A DNA stretch of 64,000 nt, taken from Lewinellaceae bacterium (GTDB taxonomy: Bacteria; Bacteroidota; Bacteroidia; Chitinophagales; Saprospiraceae). Of the stretch, positions 33,351-43,432 are shown one piece after another. Made by a program: the position numbers and the translations under genes. Within the stretch, counting starts at the first letter, position 1. The number at the start of each line of letters is the position of its first letter. The notes beneath the pieces were generated by a model. That model was not told the origin of the DNA, ran no database searches, and saw only the letters and a list, made by a program, of their open reading frames with translations. The stretch spans positions 1-64,000 of the forward strand of contig JACJYG010000004.1 of the NCBI GenBank assembly GCA_020636215.1, read 5' to 3'.

Positions 33351-34955
33351 TCACTCCTTCTTTTGTAGTGCCAAGCTGACTTTCCGAAAATAAAGCCAAC
33401 TATAATAATTTTCTTCTTTTATAACGGAATAACCCTGCAAACGGGAAAAGGTTATGACGAAATTTGCATTCGGATTTCTGTTTTTCTTAGTATTAAACCC
33501 ATTGTTAGCAAAACCACCATCAATATCTGTTACAGGGACCCCCTCTTGTATCAATTCCTGATAAAAGTATTCTGTGACACGGTTCCAGGAAAGGTAATCC
33601 CGGGTAGCTGCTATCGAAAAATAAATAAAAGCAGCGAGTACCCCATAATAGGCTAAATTAGGTTTCCAGCTTTTTCGTTCGAAAAAAAAGAAAATCAAAA
33701 TGATGCAAAAAGGAAGCAACAAGTAGCGGTCAAAAAAGCTAAAAACCATCATCAAAGGCATATACAAAATGAAAAGCAATCCAGAAAAAATCAATAGCTC
33801 GTTTTTCCTTTTCCAAGCCATGAAAAGATTTTGACAAAAAAGCAGGAATAGAAAACACCCATTAACCTGGCTTACCATGCCAATGAATGTGATTATTAAA
33901 AAAGGAATTCTGGGCAGAGGATGCATGCCAAGTACCCATACATCTCTTAACAAGAGCGGACCGAGTCCAAGATTATAAAGAATATTCCCCCCGTATGGAA
34001 AAAAGTACCCATGGCTTCCAAGAATTATTATCAAGAGGATATTTAGAGCCAGTCCCCCTCCAGCCCAAAGCCAGGAGGGGCTAAATTCTTTAAAGAATGT
34101 TCTGAAAACGCTGGAAATGAAAGGTAGAAAAAAGAAGCCCAGATAAAAAACAGACATAATAGAATACTTGGCTATTCTAAACAAAAACCAGGCTGGACGC
34201 TCAAAAATACTTGAAATATAAATTGACCCTACGGGAATATAATACTCCCTTAAACCCAAAGCCGATTTGAGAATATTTTCAACAGAAAAGTAGAATAATA
34301 ATAGGAAACACAAGACAGTAAACAGCCAGAGTGTATTTTTTCGGTGTTTTTCGTTGGTTAGGAAGAATGCAAGTTCAAAGGAAAGTGGTATCAAAAGACC
34401 TGGCTGGCGCACTAAAAAAGCACCAAGACCTGCTAATAATCCTAAATACCTGAATATCCAATTTTGCTTTTCCAAAAAGAGCAGATAAAACAGAATACTC
34501 AGAAGAGCAAAAAACAGGAAGGGAACATCTGTCATAAAGGAAAAGGAGAGAACAAAAAAAACAGGATTGAAAAGTAGGCCCATTGAAATCCAAAAGCTGT
34601 TCTTCTGTGAATTTGACCTGATTATGGCAAACAAAAGTACAGAGGAAAAAAAGCCGAAAAGAATGGTGTAAAGCCTTAATGCTGTAAACGAGAAGCCTCC
34701 CGCCAGTTTACAAGCTAGATAACCTAATCCGACATGTAAAAAAATATTGGGGGGTAATTCAGCCGCCAATTCGTAGGTTCCTTTTTCAAGAAGGGACTTG
34801 ACTGGAAAGGCAAAATGCCAGTCATCATTTAATGGAAAATCGCCAATAGGGCCTACCAGCACGGAAGCTAAAAGCCAAATTATCAGAAGAAAAAAAATAG
34901 CGCCAATCCTTATTCTCATGTTGGCTAATTGTTCCAGATAGTCTCCATTAGGCAT
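33351..34955 (-). CDS. Membrane glycosyltransferase, GT39/PMT-like
   Basis: 534 residues from ATG at 34955 (MPNGDY; longer GTG/TTG starts to 35030 overlap the upstream gene). About ten to twelve membrane segments. The first outer loop contains GDFPLNDDWHFAFPVKSLL with the acidic DD pair used by GT39/ArnT-type enzymes, which take sugars from polyprenyl-phosphate and work on the periplasmic side. C-terminal domain small. Starts 2 bp after the stop of the O-antigen ligase-like gene, so these two are one minus-strand unit, facing the rest of the cluster. More AT-rich than asnB-wecB. Confidence 0.8.
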   Translation of the reverse strand: MPNGDYLEQLANMRIRIGAIFFLLIIWLLASVLVGPIGDFPLNDDWHFAFPVKSLLEKGTYELAAELPPNIFLHVGLGYLACKLAGGFSFTALRLYTILFGFFSSVLLFAIIRSNSQKNSFWISMGLLFNPVFFVLSFSFMTDVPFLFFALLSILFYLLFLEKQNWIFRYLGLLAGLGAFLVRQPGLLIPLSFELAFFLTNEKHRKNTLWLFTVLCFLLLFYFSVENILKSALGLREYYIPVGSIYISSIFERPAWFLFRIAKYSIMSVFYLGFFFLPFISSVFRTFFKEFSPSWLWAGGGLALNILLIIILGSHGYFFPYGGNILYNLGLGPLLLRDVWVLGMHPLPRIPFLIITFIGMVSQVNGCFLFLLFCQNLFMAWKRKNELLIFSGLLFILYMPLMMVFSFFDRYLLLPFCIILIFFFFERKSWKPNLAYYGVLAAFIYFSIAATRDYLSWNRVTEYFYQELIQEGVPVTDIDGGFANNGFNTKKNRNPNANFVITFSRLQGYSVIKEENYYSWLYFRKVSLALQKKE

Positions 34956-34957
34956 TG

Positions 34958-36259
34958 CTATTCCAGTATTCTTGCCCCTGCTCCTTTTCGGAGAATGGAC
35001 AATCCGCTTATGATCCCCAAATTGAGCCAAAGGTGCCTGAAATTAAGGACATCCATCGAAAAAGCTTCCACAAATAATGTGATCAAAAACACAAAAGCTC
35101 CAGTTAGGATGGCCCTTTCTTCTCCACTGTGCCGGCTTATCTCCCGAAAGGAAATTCGTATGGATTGCCCTAAAAAAAGAAGGAAGGCAAGAAATCCAAT
35201 AACCCCATGCTCTGCTAAAACCCCAAACCAGGTAGAATGAGGCTCATAGATAGGGAGATTAGCCGGATAGAGCCCCGCACGTTGTTGCTCCTTTAGGTAG
35301 CCGGGGAAATTTCCACCCCCAATCCCTGTAAGTTGGTTTTCGCAAAAAGCTTTTAATGCCATTTCTTTGAGCAGGAAGTGAGTCGTTTCCAGTAATTCAT
35401 AATCTTTATTCAGAAATATGCTCCGACCGGAAAAATAGGTCTGCTGTTGGATTGTCTCCTTTAGAACTGTATCCGTCTTGACCAGCAGCATTTGTGAACT
35501 GAATAAATAGAAAGCAAATAAAAGCACCATACCTCCTGCAATGAAAAAACGTAAAGGCCTAGTTAGATTTAAACTCAATAAGGACAACAAACATAATGCG
35601 GCTAACATGCTTACGATAGACTTGGAAAACGTGCTTCCTAATGCGGCCAATAGGCCAATATCCAGAAGAATCAATTGCTTGGCCTTTTGCTGATAATGCA
35701 TCCAAAGGCTGGCTCTGAGTATCAAGCAAAACAATATCATACTGGCCATCATGTTGGGGCTAGTTGTAAAGGCTTCCACACGCATGATTGCACCAAGGCC
35801 AGGAATAAATTTGGGCTCCAGGAGTTCAATATCAGTTATAACAGGAAAAAAATAATTTCCCCAACTAAATGCAACAGTCCCCAAAATTGCAATACTAAGG
35901 AAACTGATAGCTTTAAAACCCCACTGTCCAGGCTCCTTCAACTGGCCAATCATCCAAGAAGTCGTCAGGTAAACTCCGACTAGATAAATTATACCAATCC
36001 ATTCCGTTACAGCCCCCCTGGATAGATGGGGTAAAGTAGTTATTAGAAAGGAAACCAGGAGTATGACAATATATTGTCCCAATCCATTCCAATACTGTTT
36101 ATGAACAATCCATTTCCAGGGTTTCGTGGAAAGGAATAATAGGAGAAAGATCAGTTCTGGCAATTGGGCCTTGCTTCCAATATATGGAAAAACAAGAAGC
36201 TTGGTAAAGCAGAAAGCAATGGTAAAAAGGTAAAACAGAATAGGCCTCAATTGATCCAA
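34958..36259 (-). CDS. O-antigen ligase family membrane protein
   Basis: 433 residues from TTG 36259. About twelve hydrophobic segments with a large periplasmic loop holding TGIGGGNFPGYLKEQ and YEPHSTWFGVLAEHGVIGFL; the P-H-S/N-x(2-3) G motif with its His is characteristic of Wzy_C/WaaL-type proteins. Ligases transfer the finished glycan from undecaprenyl diphosphate to lipid A core or another carrier. Paired with the GT39-like gene. Which of this and 12653-13978 is polymerase and which is ligase is not decidable by eye. Confidence 0.85.
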   Translation of the reverse strand: MDQLRPILFYLFTIAFCFTKLLVFPYIGSKAQLPELIFLLLFLSTKPWKWIVHKQYWNGLGQYIVILLVSFLITTLPHLSRGAVTEWIGIIYLVGVYLTTSWMIGQLKEPGQWGFKAISFLSIAILGTVAFSWGNYFFPVITDIELLEPKFIPGLGAIMRVEAFTTSPNMMASMILFCLILRASLWMHYQQKAKQLILLDIGLLAALGSTFSKSIVSMLAALCLLSLLSLNLTRPLRFFIAGGMVLLFAFYLFSSQMLLVKTDTVLKETIQQQTYFSGRSIFLNKDYELLETTHFLLKEMALKAFCENQLTGIGGGNFPGYLKEQQRAGLYPANLPIYEPHSTWFGVLAEHGVIGFLAFLLFLGQSIRISFREISRHSGEERAILTGAFVFLITLFVEAFSMDVLNFRHLWLNLGIISGLSILRKGAGARILE

Positions 36260-36383
36260 TGCTTATATTTATAGATGGAATAATAAATGCAAAAAACCAA
36301 CCAGGGATCCCAGATTTAGTTTACTCCGAGGGAATCGCAGAGGCTGTGTTAAAAATAACAAGGAAGAAAGCTACATAAAAGTG

Positions 36384-37631
36384 ATGGGATTGAAGTATAA
36401 CCTCAACCGAAAACTCCTCCAAAAAATCGGCATCATTTTCTCCGGAAGCCTGCTTTCCCAAGCTATTCTATTTCTTGCCACCATCGTGCTGGCGCGCCTT
36501 TATACCCCAGAACAATTTGGAGATTTTGCGATATTCCTGGGGTGGGCCAACGTCTTGGCGCTGCTGTTTACAGGGCGGTACGAACTCGCTATTATACTGC
36601 CACAATCCGATCTGGATGCACGTCATCTTTTTCTGGCCTCAGCAGGGTTGGCGCATCTGTTTTTAATACTGGGAGCAGCAGTGGGGCTGATATGGAATAA
36701 CCTGGCCGGGCTGAATCTCCTCCCGGTAACCCTGGCTGCCTATCTGCTAGCTTTGCTGAGTGTATTCCAGTATTCTCTAATCCGGGAGAGCAGATTTTCC
36801 GCTTATTCCTTTTCCCGTATCACTTTCGCTACCGGCATTGCAGCTTTCCAGTTAGGGTTGTTCTATGTCAACCCAGAAAATGGCTTGACCAATGGGTACC
36901 TTTTCGGGGCTGGTTTAACGATATTGTGCCTGGCGCTGTTCCTGAAAAACCGCTTTCCTTCCCTGCCCTCCTTTTACGTGCTTAGGAAGGTAATGTCAAA
37001 GTATTTCTCCATCACTAAATGGAGCCTACCCGGAAGCTTGTTCAATGCCTTGACGAATAACATCCAACCATTCCTGATAGGGTTCGTTTTCAGCAGTCGG
37101 GAAGCGGGCCTTTTTTTTCTGGCGTATAGATTGGTGGGTACCCCCCTCACACTGATTACCAATTCGGTCTCTCAAGTATTCTTCAAGGAAGCTGCTGCCT
37201 GTATTCAGGATGGATCGCCCGAAAAATTGCGGAAGTTGACCCGAAATATCTCGCTTACCATGGCTGGTTTGCTGGGTATTTCCTTTTCCCTGTTTTTCCT
37301 GCTAGGAGATACTATTTTTATACGCTTGTTTGGCAAAAAATGGACAGGGGGCTCCCTCATCGTTTTCTGGCTAATCCCTTATTTCGTGGGAAAGGGGATT
37401 TTTAATCCCATTAGCTCTTTGGCCGAAGCCTTAAATAAGACAAAGCTGGAAATGCTGTTCAGTATTTTTGTTTTTCTAATGTTGGTATCGGCTATTTTTT
37501 TAGGGTATTATTGCCAAAGTATCAAAGTTTTTTTGCTGGTTTTCTCTTGTGTCACCGGTTTGGGTTACCTAGCACTTTGGTTACTCTATTATCAAATCTT
37601 AAAGCAAGGTAAGTATGAAGCCAGGCTATAA
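36384..37631 (+). CDS. Polysaccharide flippase, Wzx-type
   Basis: 415 residues from ATG 36384 (an adjacent GTG at 36381 adds one residue). Twelve to fourteen hydrophobic helices; the N-terminus KIGIIFSGSLLSQAILFLATIVLARLYTPEQFGDFAIF is typical of the PST/Wzx family, and FSSREAGLFFLAYRLVGTP is the usual seventh-helix region. Moves the lipid-linked repeat across the inner membrane. Divergent from the ligase-like gene (124-bp spacer) and overlapping the acyltransferase gene by 17 bp. Confidence 0.92.
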   Translation: MGLKYNLNRKLLQKIGIIFSGSLLSQAILFLATIVLARLYTPEQFGDFAIFLGWANVLALLFTGRYELAIILPQSDLDARHLFLASAGLAHLFLILGAAVGLIWNNLAGLNLLPVTLAAYLLALLSVFQYSLIRESRFSAYSFSRITFATGIAAFQLGLFYVNPENGLTNGYLFGAGLTILCLALFLKNRFPSLPSFYVLRKVMSKYFSITKWSLPGSLFNALTNNIQPFLIGFVFSSREAGLFFLAYRLVGTPLTLITNSVSQVFFKEAAACIQDGSPEKLRKLTRNISLTMAGLLGISFSLFFLLGDTIFIRLFGKKWTGGSLIVFWLIPYFVGKGIFNPISSLAEALNKTKLEMLFSIFVFLMLVSAIFLGYYCQSIKVFLLVFSCVTGLGYLALWLLYYQILKQGKYEARL

Positions 37632-38247
37632 AAAACTGTTGTATAGGTTTGATGCGATCCTGTTCGGCTGGCTGGTGAATTGGTTGTACCCCGCTTATTT
37701 TCGGCCCAAATATTTCTATTTCCCCAATTTCCTCCTTCTGCTCAGATATGGTATTGCCCAAAAAATTTTCAGAATCAATGGCCAGGTAAAATGGCCTGTT
37801 CACTTTACCTCCCAAGTGATCCATCCCGGACATATCAGCAAGGGTATTATGGTTGACCCCGGGGATGCGCCTGGGTGTTATATTAATGCCAAAAATGGAA
37901 TCATTTTCGGGTCAAATATTGAAATCGGGCCTGGCGTAAAAATGCTTTCCTCCAATCACGACCCAAATGATTATTCAAAGGCAACAAAGGACCCACCGAT
38001 CGAGATAGGCGACCATGTATGGATAGGGGCAAACACCGTCATCCTGCCGGGAGTAAAGATTGGAACCAATGTCATAATTGGCGCCGGGGCAGTAGTATCC
38101 AAAAACATCCCCCCTAATACAGTAGCCGTCGGAAACCCCTGCCAGCCTAAAAAAGAAAAGCCTTCCTATCCGATCGATATTTGGAGTATCCAGTTGAATC
38201 GAAAATCACCCCTACATTACCGCCCCCCCACTCCTACCGCAAAATAA
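37615..38247 (+). CDS. Hexapeptide-repeat acyltransferase (LbH)
   Basis: 210 residues. The C-terminal half is a left-handed beta-helix: GSNIEIGPGVKMLSSNHDPNDY, IEIGDHVWIGANTVILPGVKIGTNVIIGAGAVVSKNIPPNTVAVGNP, with the catalytic His in SSNHDPNDY. Family members O- or N-acetylate sugars using acetyl-CoA; serine acetyltransferase-like annotations are common but the locus indicates a sugar substrate. The 3' end overlaps the convergent C25 protease gene by 14 bp. Confidence 0.9.
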   Translation: MKPGYKKLLYRFDAILFGWLVNWLYPAYFRPKYFYFPNFLLLLRYGIAQKIFRINGQVKWPVHFTSQVIHPGHISKGIMVDPGDAPGCYINAKNGIIFGSNIEIGPGVKMLSSNHDPNDYSKATKDPPIEIGDHVWIGANTVILPGVKIGTNVIIGAGAVVSKNIPPNTVAVGNPCQPKKEKPSYPIDIWSIQLNRKSPLHYRPPTPTAK

Positions 38248-41200
38248 CAATCTTCCCAATGTCCTTTTTGAAAAACCGCTCTATTTGACTATTCTCATAC
38301 GCTTCGAAATCTGCGCCGTTCCCATCTTTTGTCACGACCTGATACAAATACACCCCATTCGCTAAACGATCCCCAAAATTATCCGTTCCATCCCAGACGA
38401 AATCAGACAAATGGGTCCCGATCCGCATCGGGCCGAACTCTTCTTTGGTTACTTCCCGGACAATTCGGCCGGAAGGGGTCAGAATACGCATCAGGAAGTA
38501 TTCTGGTTCCCGGTCGCCAGTAAGAGTATACACAAAACGAGTGGCTGTCGAAAACGGGTTGGGGTACGGCAATATTTGGGAAATGCTGCGCCGGTTAATT
38601 ACCTCAAATCGAACCCGGTATTCCCACTCCCCTGATTCATTCCCACTTGCATCCTTGCCCTGTACGATGAGTTGATAGGCCCCATCTTCCCCTAATCGGG
38701 CCTGCCATTCTACTACTGCCCTATTCTCCCGCCCCGGAACTGCCGGAAGGAATTTTACCCCTTCTTCCATAAAAGAAATTTTACGCTCCACCCCGGAGGG
38801 GGATTTTAATCTAATCTGTAACAAGGAGGTGTCTCCCAGCGCCAGGTATTGATTCTCATCCTTCAGGCTGATCAAGATAAATGGCTGGGAGGAGACCAGG
38901 TCGCCATCGATGATCCTTTGCCCATCAAAAGCAACATCGAGTACAGGCCCCCGCCTATCCCGCTCTACGTAAAATAACCTCGCCCCTACATTGTTCTCAT
39001 AGGTTTGCTCTATCGGCACTTTATCCGGATTGACTTCCACCAAAAGGCGGTTCAGTCCGGGAAAACCTCGTGTGTTTTGGGAAAAAGTAAACGTTAATGC
39101 CTCTCCGGCCGGAACCGGGCCAATCACTTCTTCCCCTGCTTGCTGTTGATTATTAGCACTTACAATGATGTAGCGAATCTCTACGCTATCTACCTGCTGG
39201 CCTGAAAGGTTAACCAGAGAGAGTGGCAACTGAAACAGCTCCCCTTCCTGAAGTGTATCTATATTGCTGTAGGACGGATCCAACGCCAGATCAATAGCTG
39301 GAACATAATGAACCCGCCAAAACCCAAGTTGGGGAGCGATCCGGTTGAGGGTATCCCGGCTGCTTAGCTTTAATTTAAGGAACGGATATTGACGGGCATC
39401 AATTCTGCTTAGGCTATAGGACGGCCTCAGGCTATCAACGAGGACTTCCGGTGTGGCTTGTTCGCTGGAAAAACCCAGCAGGCTTAGTTTTATAGAATCA
39501 GGAGGAGTTGGCGCCAGGCTCCAATTGTAATCCCAATCCAATTGCCCCCAGCTCTGCGCAGGGCCGATCAGGGTAGAGCTTATGGAACCTTCTTCCGCCC
39601 GACCGGGGAAATCGAAAAAAATATTGGCGTTTTCTTCTCCGGGTGGAGCAATATCCTCATCAACAGGCCCTATGTCTTTTTGGAAAGCAAAGAGATATGG
39701 GCTCGGCCCTTGCTCATACAATCGATCCACCAACATGGCCCCCTGAGCCCGGAGTAAGCTGGACAAGTTGTCCCCATAATCCAAAGAGTCCTGAGCCCAA
39801 TCCGGAAGGGCAAAATCTTCTCCCGGTGCATGAAAGGTAATAGCGACCACCCAATATTCAGTGGGAATGCTATCCCGAAGAAAACTGATAGCATCTCCTC
39901 TTTTTTGATTGTTCCCGCTCAAACGAAAGGATTTGGCTCTCCATAAGGCGCCGGAAAGCGATTCAAAAACTACAAAACTGATAGATGGCTTGTTGGTTAC
40001 ATTTAATACTCTTTTTGAATTTAGAAACACCCTGGAGCGCGTGTCATTTGTTGGGGAGATGATCACTGCCCGCCCAATGACATTATACAGGACGTTGGAA
40101 TATTTAAAATCCCTGGACTCGTCCAGCTGAAGCTGGTCCAGGTAATCTTCCAAATACTGGTTGTAGTGAGATTGATTCCAGCCGGCTTCACTACCGGCCA
40201 AATAAATAAAAGACCTTCCCTCCCAAACTTGTGCACTATCTCCTATCGCTATGCTATCCAGGCTTACTCTCCAATAATACACTGTACTATCCAGTAAAGT
40301 TAACCCTGGCGCCCACTTGACCAGTCCTCCGTCCGCTTTCTGCCGGGAGATCATTTTCAAGGGGCTGTTAAACGAAGCCGAGGTGTCTATTTCAAATAAA
40401 TAATCTCCTTCCGGAGCAAAAAGATCTGATGTTCCGGCGACTAGTTCCACGCCTTGCTGGCCGACAATGCCAAAATCCAATGGATAAAGCGGGTTGACCG
40501 TATTATCAAAAATGAAGAAGGAGAGTTTATTTGAACCATCTGGGCCCATAATTTCATTGTTCAATTCCGCCTCAGGAGCCGGCAATTCCCCAACCCGGTT
40601 ATCCGCATCTACTTTGATGGTTATATAATTAATCCCCACATTGCCTTCCGAGTTGATAGGAAAGGTTGAGGTTACCCGTGTGAATGAGCCGGAAGTAAAA
40701 ACAGAATCGAAAAAAACCTTGATTGTTCCGTCGGGCATTTGATGTTCATACCGGATTTGCAAGGTGGAATCCTCCCAGCATGCCCCAATATTTACCAGGT
40801 CAAAACTAATAGACATACTATCTGTAAAAGTATTGATCCGTTCAGGAGTTAGACGCAGGGATTTGAAATCAATAGTGTAATCAGGGGCGTCTATCCCAGT
40901 AATTGGGGTGGCTGGGTCACCATGGAGATTAAGCTGGTCAACAAGTGCTCGTGTCCCCGGGAAGAGGTTGCCATCAAAAGTCATACGTAAGCCGGTCATA
41001 ATCTCTCCTATTCCCTTTCCGTACATTTCCCTTCCTGCCAGTGCATAAAACCGATTGGTCAGGTCGGCCAAAGAACTGGAATATCCGTATCCCGAAGAAG
41101 CGATATAGGCAATACTACCGCGGTTGGGGGCTAGCAAAAAGGCTTCGCTCACGCTATTTTGGGGAGTATAGATATTGCCCGTTAGACAGCCCAGGGAAAA

Positions 41201-43177
41201 AATAAGAGGATAGCGGGGAGCATTATTAAAAATTTCAGGGTCATCTATCGCAAAATCGGTGTTCACTATACCTCCATGCCCCAGGAAAGTTTTAATCAAA
41301 ACCCCTTCTTCCACAGCCTTGATCACCGAACTATTCACCGAACCCGCAACCGGGTCGGAAGATTCCTTAGCATAAGTGGTGACTGTTGCCCTGACCTTAT
41401 TTTGCTCTATTTCATTTTCCATGAACCGCAACAGAGTAAGAAGAGACTGTTGTTCGTTACCCGCCGAACCGGCGAGATGAAGGACCCGTTTTTTCCAGGC
41501 AAAGTTTTCAGCGGTTCGGGGCAGGCGCCAACCGGCTTCAAAGGTTCTGACTTTTTCCAGATAATCCCGGACTTCTTTTTTGTCTTTTGCCGCCAGGCGG
41601 CCAACTGCAACCCTGGGCACACTCGTTCCCGGAGGCGCAAAAAGAAGATTGTCTGAACCTGGTATACCAAAGGTGGGTACAAAATTTTTCTCCCGAAGGG
41701 TGGTGCTTTCATCCCGGACATAAGGATATTCGTAGCCTTTACCAATGATCATGGCAAACTGAAAGTTTTCCCAAAATTGGCTGATGAAAGCGCTAAAATT
41801 CCTGATTGAAAGGGGATGTTGCTGTAAACCATAGGCAAACTGATCATAGAGCTGATCTACTGGAATGATTGCTACCTGGTAGTTCCCGCCTTCTTCCGAA
41901 GCCCGATAATCCGCATACTCCTGAACCGGGTTGCCTCCCGGCACATTGTCATCCATTAGATCTTGATGAGACAGGATCAAGTAGCTGGGATTAAGACTGG
42001 TATAATCCACAAAGGACACTGGATGGAGCTGCACAACCGGATTGATACCGCTTTCGGCATCCACCAGTACTATCGCACTGGCATTAGGTTGCTCCGGCAA
42101 AACGAAACGCAGGATATTGCCCGCCGCTTCCGGCTCCAGACGCTTTCTGTTACGAATGTCATACATTAAAGGCGAACCCTGAGCTATGGCTTGGTTCTCG
42201 ACTTCGAAGTATCTGCGCTGGGGGGAAAGGGGTAGGCCGAATTGAACGGAACTTCCTGAAAAAGCATACTTCCGTGGATAGGCCAGGCTTAAATCGACAA
42301 TGGCATAACGATCGTTATTGTTATTGAATACCCCTTTAATTTGAAGCTGAAGTGTATTGAACAGGTCACTATTAGCAACCGGAATCTCTATAGTAGACAT
42401 ATGGAAGGGAGGAAAATCAGCATCCTCAAATACTACATTATCATTGAGCCGAATCTCCAGATGATTTGGTCCTCGCCAGGAAACAAGCCTGGCTTTAAGT
42501 TGTCCATCTGCACCATTGGGTGAGGCTTCTGTCAAATTAATTGGCTGACTTAATAGTTTAGTTAAGTCACTGGCAAAACCCTCTTCCTCATCAAATATGG
42601 AATAAGCCACCAGGGCGTCGGTGTCGTATTTTTTAGAAAACTGTGCATCTGAAAAGTTAACCCGCAACGTATCCCAAAACCACTCCTCCTTCTCCGGCAA
42701 ATTCGTTAAATCATTATCGATACTTTCATAGCGCAGCGTCGGCTCGCCGGCGGCCACCCAGGTGAGGAAGTAGGCGCTGGTGTCGGTAAAGAGGCTATAC
42801 CAGGGGTTCAGCATCTCGTTGTCGGGGTCGCGGAAGAGGTACCGGTCTAGTTCGGAGCGGTTCTTTTGGCCGTAGAACTCCAGGAAGTCGCCATCCGACA
42901 AGGGGCCGGTGGTGCTGGTATAGAGGGGCTGCTCTTCCCCCAGCCGCCAGAGCTGGTACTGGGTGGCATTGAGGGCGTCCACGGGCAGGCCCGCTGCCGA
43001 CAAAGTGGCGTAGGGGATGCGGTAGATGCCGTCGGCCGCTACGGATATCTTGAAATAGGATTGATCGTAGTGGATCCACTCGTTGCCATACAGGGTGTCC
43101 GTGCCGTTCCACATCTGGGCTCGGCTTAGGGGAAGTATGGAAATCAGGAGGAAAATGATCAGCGCCAGTCGCCTCAT
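38234..43177 (-). CDS. C25 (gingipain-type) peptidase, long PorU/PorU2-like T9SS sortase
   Basis: 1647 residues, exported (signal MRRLALIIFLLISILPLSRA). PorU-type proteases sit at the outer membrane, remove the C-terminal signal of type IX cargo and attach cargo to lipopolysaccharide. The C25 domain spans roughly residues 395-770, with catalytic His634 in TFLGHGGIVNTD and Cys664 in SLGCLTGN. Afterwards come several beta-rich stretches and a FlgD-like end (DFVWDGTDNFGDRLANGVYLY). It is far longer than classical PorU (about 1150 residues), fitting the PorU2-like long form. The polysaccharide locus next door could supply the glycan anchor, but that link is only inferred from proximity. Confidence 0.88.
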   Translation of the reverse strand: MRRLALIIFLLISILPLSRAQMWNGTDTLYGNEWIHYDQSYFKISVAADGIYRIPYATLSAAGLPVDALNATQYQLWRLGEEQPLYTSTTGPLSDGDFLEFYGQKNRSELDRYLFRDPDNEMLNPWYSLFTDTSAYFLTWVAAGEPTLRYESIDNDLTNLPEKEEWFWDTLRVNFSDAQFSKKYDTDALVAYSIFDEEEGFASDLTKLLSQPINLTEASPNGADGQLKARLVSWRGPNHLEIRLNDNVVFEDADFPPFHMSTIEIPVANSDLFNTLQLQIKGVFNNNNDRYAIVDLSLAYPRKYAFSGSSVQFGLPLSPQRRYFEVENQAIAQGSPLMYDIRNRKRLEPEAAGNILRFVLPEQPNASAIVLVDAESGINPVVQLHPVSFVDYTSLNPSYLILSHQDLMDDNVPGGNPVQEYADYRASEEGGNYQVAIIPVDQLYDQFAYGLQQHPLSIRNFSAFISQFWENFQFAMIIGKGYEYPYVRDESTTLREKNFVPTFGIPGSDNLLFAPPGTSVPRVAVGRLAAKDKKEVRDYLEKVRTFEAGWRLPRTAENFAWKKRVLHLAGSAGNEQQSLLTLLRFMENEIEQNKVRATVTTYAKESSDPVAGSVNSSVIKAVEEGVLIKTFLGHGGIVNTDFAIDDPEIFNNAPRYPLIFSLGCLTGNIYTPQNSVSEAFLLAPNRGSIAYIASSGYGYSSSLADLTNRFYALAGREMYGKGIGEIMTGLRMTFDGNLFPGTRALVDQLNLHGDPATPITGIDAPDYTIDFKSLRLTPERINTFTDSMSISFDLVNIGACWEDSTLQIRYEHQMPDGTIKVFFDSVFTSGSFTRVTSTFPINSEGNVGINYITIKVDADNRVGELPAPEAELNNEIMGPDGSNKLSFFIFDNTVNPLYPLDFGIVGQQGVELVAGTSDLFAPEGDYLFEIDTSASFNSPLKMISRQKADGGLVKWAPGLTLLDSTVYYWRVSLDSIAIGDSAQVWEGRSFIYLAGSEAGWNQSHYNQYLEDYLDQLQLDESRDFKYSNVLYNVIGRAVIISPTNDTRSRVFLNSKRVLNVTNKPSISFVVFESLSGALWRAKSFRLSGNNQKRGDAISFLRDSIPTEYWVVAITFHAPGEDFALPDWAQDSLDYGDNLSSLLRAQGAMLVDRLYEQGPSPYLFAFQKDIGPVDEDIAPPGEENANIFFDFPGRAEEGSISSTLIGPAQSWGQLDWDYNWSLAPTPPDSIKLSLLGFSSEQATPEVLVDSLRPSYSLSRIDARQYPFLKLKLSSRDTLNRIAPQLGFWRVHYVPAIDLALDPSYSNIDTLQEGELFQLPLSLVNLSGQQVDSVEIRYIIVSANNQQQAGEEVIGPVPAGEALTFTFSQNTRGFPGLNRLLVEVNPDKVPIEQTYENNVGARLFYVERDRRGPVLDVAFDGQRIIDGDLVSSQPFILISLKDENQYLALGDTSLLQIRLKSPSGVERKISFMEEGVKFLPAVPGRENRAVVEWQARLGEDGAYQLIVQGKDASGNESGEWEYRVRFEVINRRSISQILPYPNPFSTATRFVYTLTGDREPEYFLMRILTPSGRIVREVTKEEFGPMRIGTHLSDFVWDGTDNFGDRLANGVYLYQVVTKDGNGADFEAYENSQIERFFKKDIGKIVILR

Positions 43178-43358
43178 AGTACGGGATACTTTAGTTCGGG
43201 ATTATTACAGGCCTAAAGATAGACAACTCTGCGGCCATTGTAAACAGGCCGGGCGATGATAGTGTTCAAATCCCGTCCATACGGCCTAGTTTAATAATTT
43301 TCATTGGCGATTTTTTCAATATTCCTCAACGGCGCTAAGGTTATGTTCAGCCTTTCCC

Positions 43359-43413
43359 TAATTTTGCGCTTCAAAAAGGTTGAAAACCGATAAACCTTAA
43401 ACTTTTCAACCTT
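43359..43413 (+). promoter_or_regulatory. -7 box and 5'-UTR stem-loop before the hydrolase gene
   Basis: TAATTTTG (43359-43366) fits the Bacteroidota -7 consensus TAnnTTTG; no convincing TTG at -33. Downstream an 11-bp perfect dyad, AAGGTTGAAAA (43376-43386) and TTTTCAACCTT (43403-43413), ends 19 bp before the ATG and would form a hairpin in the leader. Confidence 0.45.
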
Positions 43414-43432
43414 AAACCATCAGTCATTCAAC

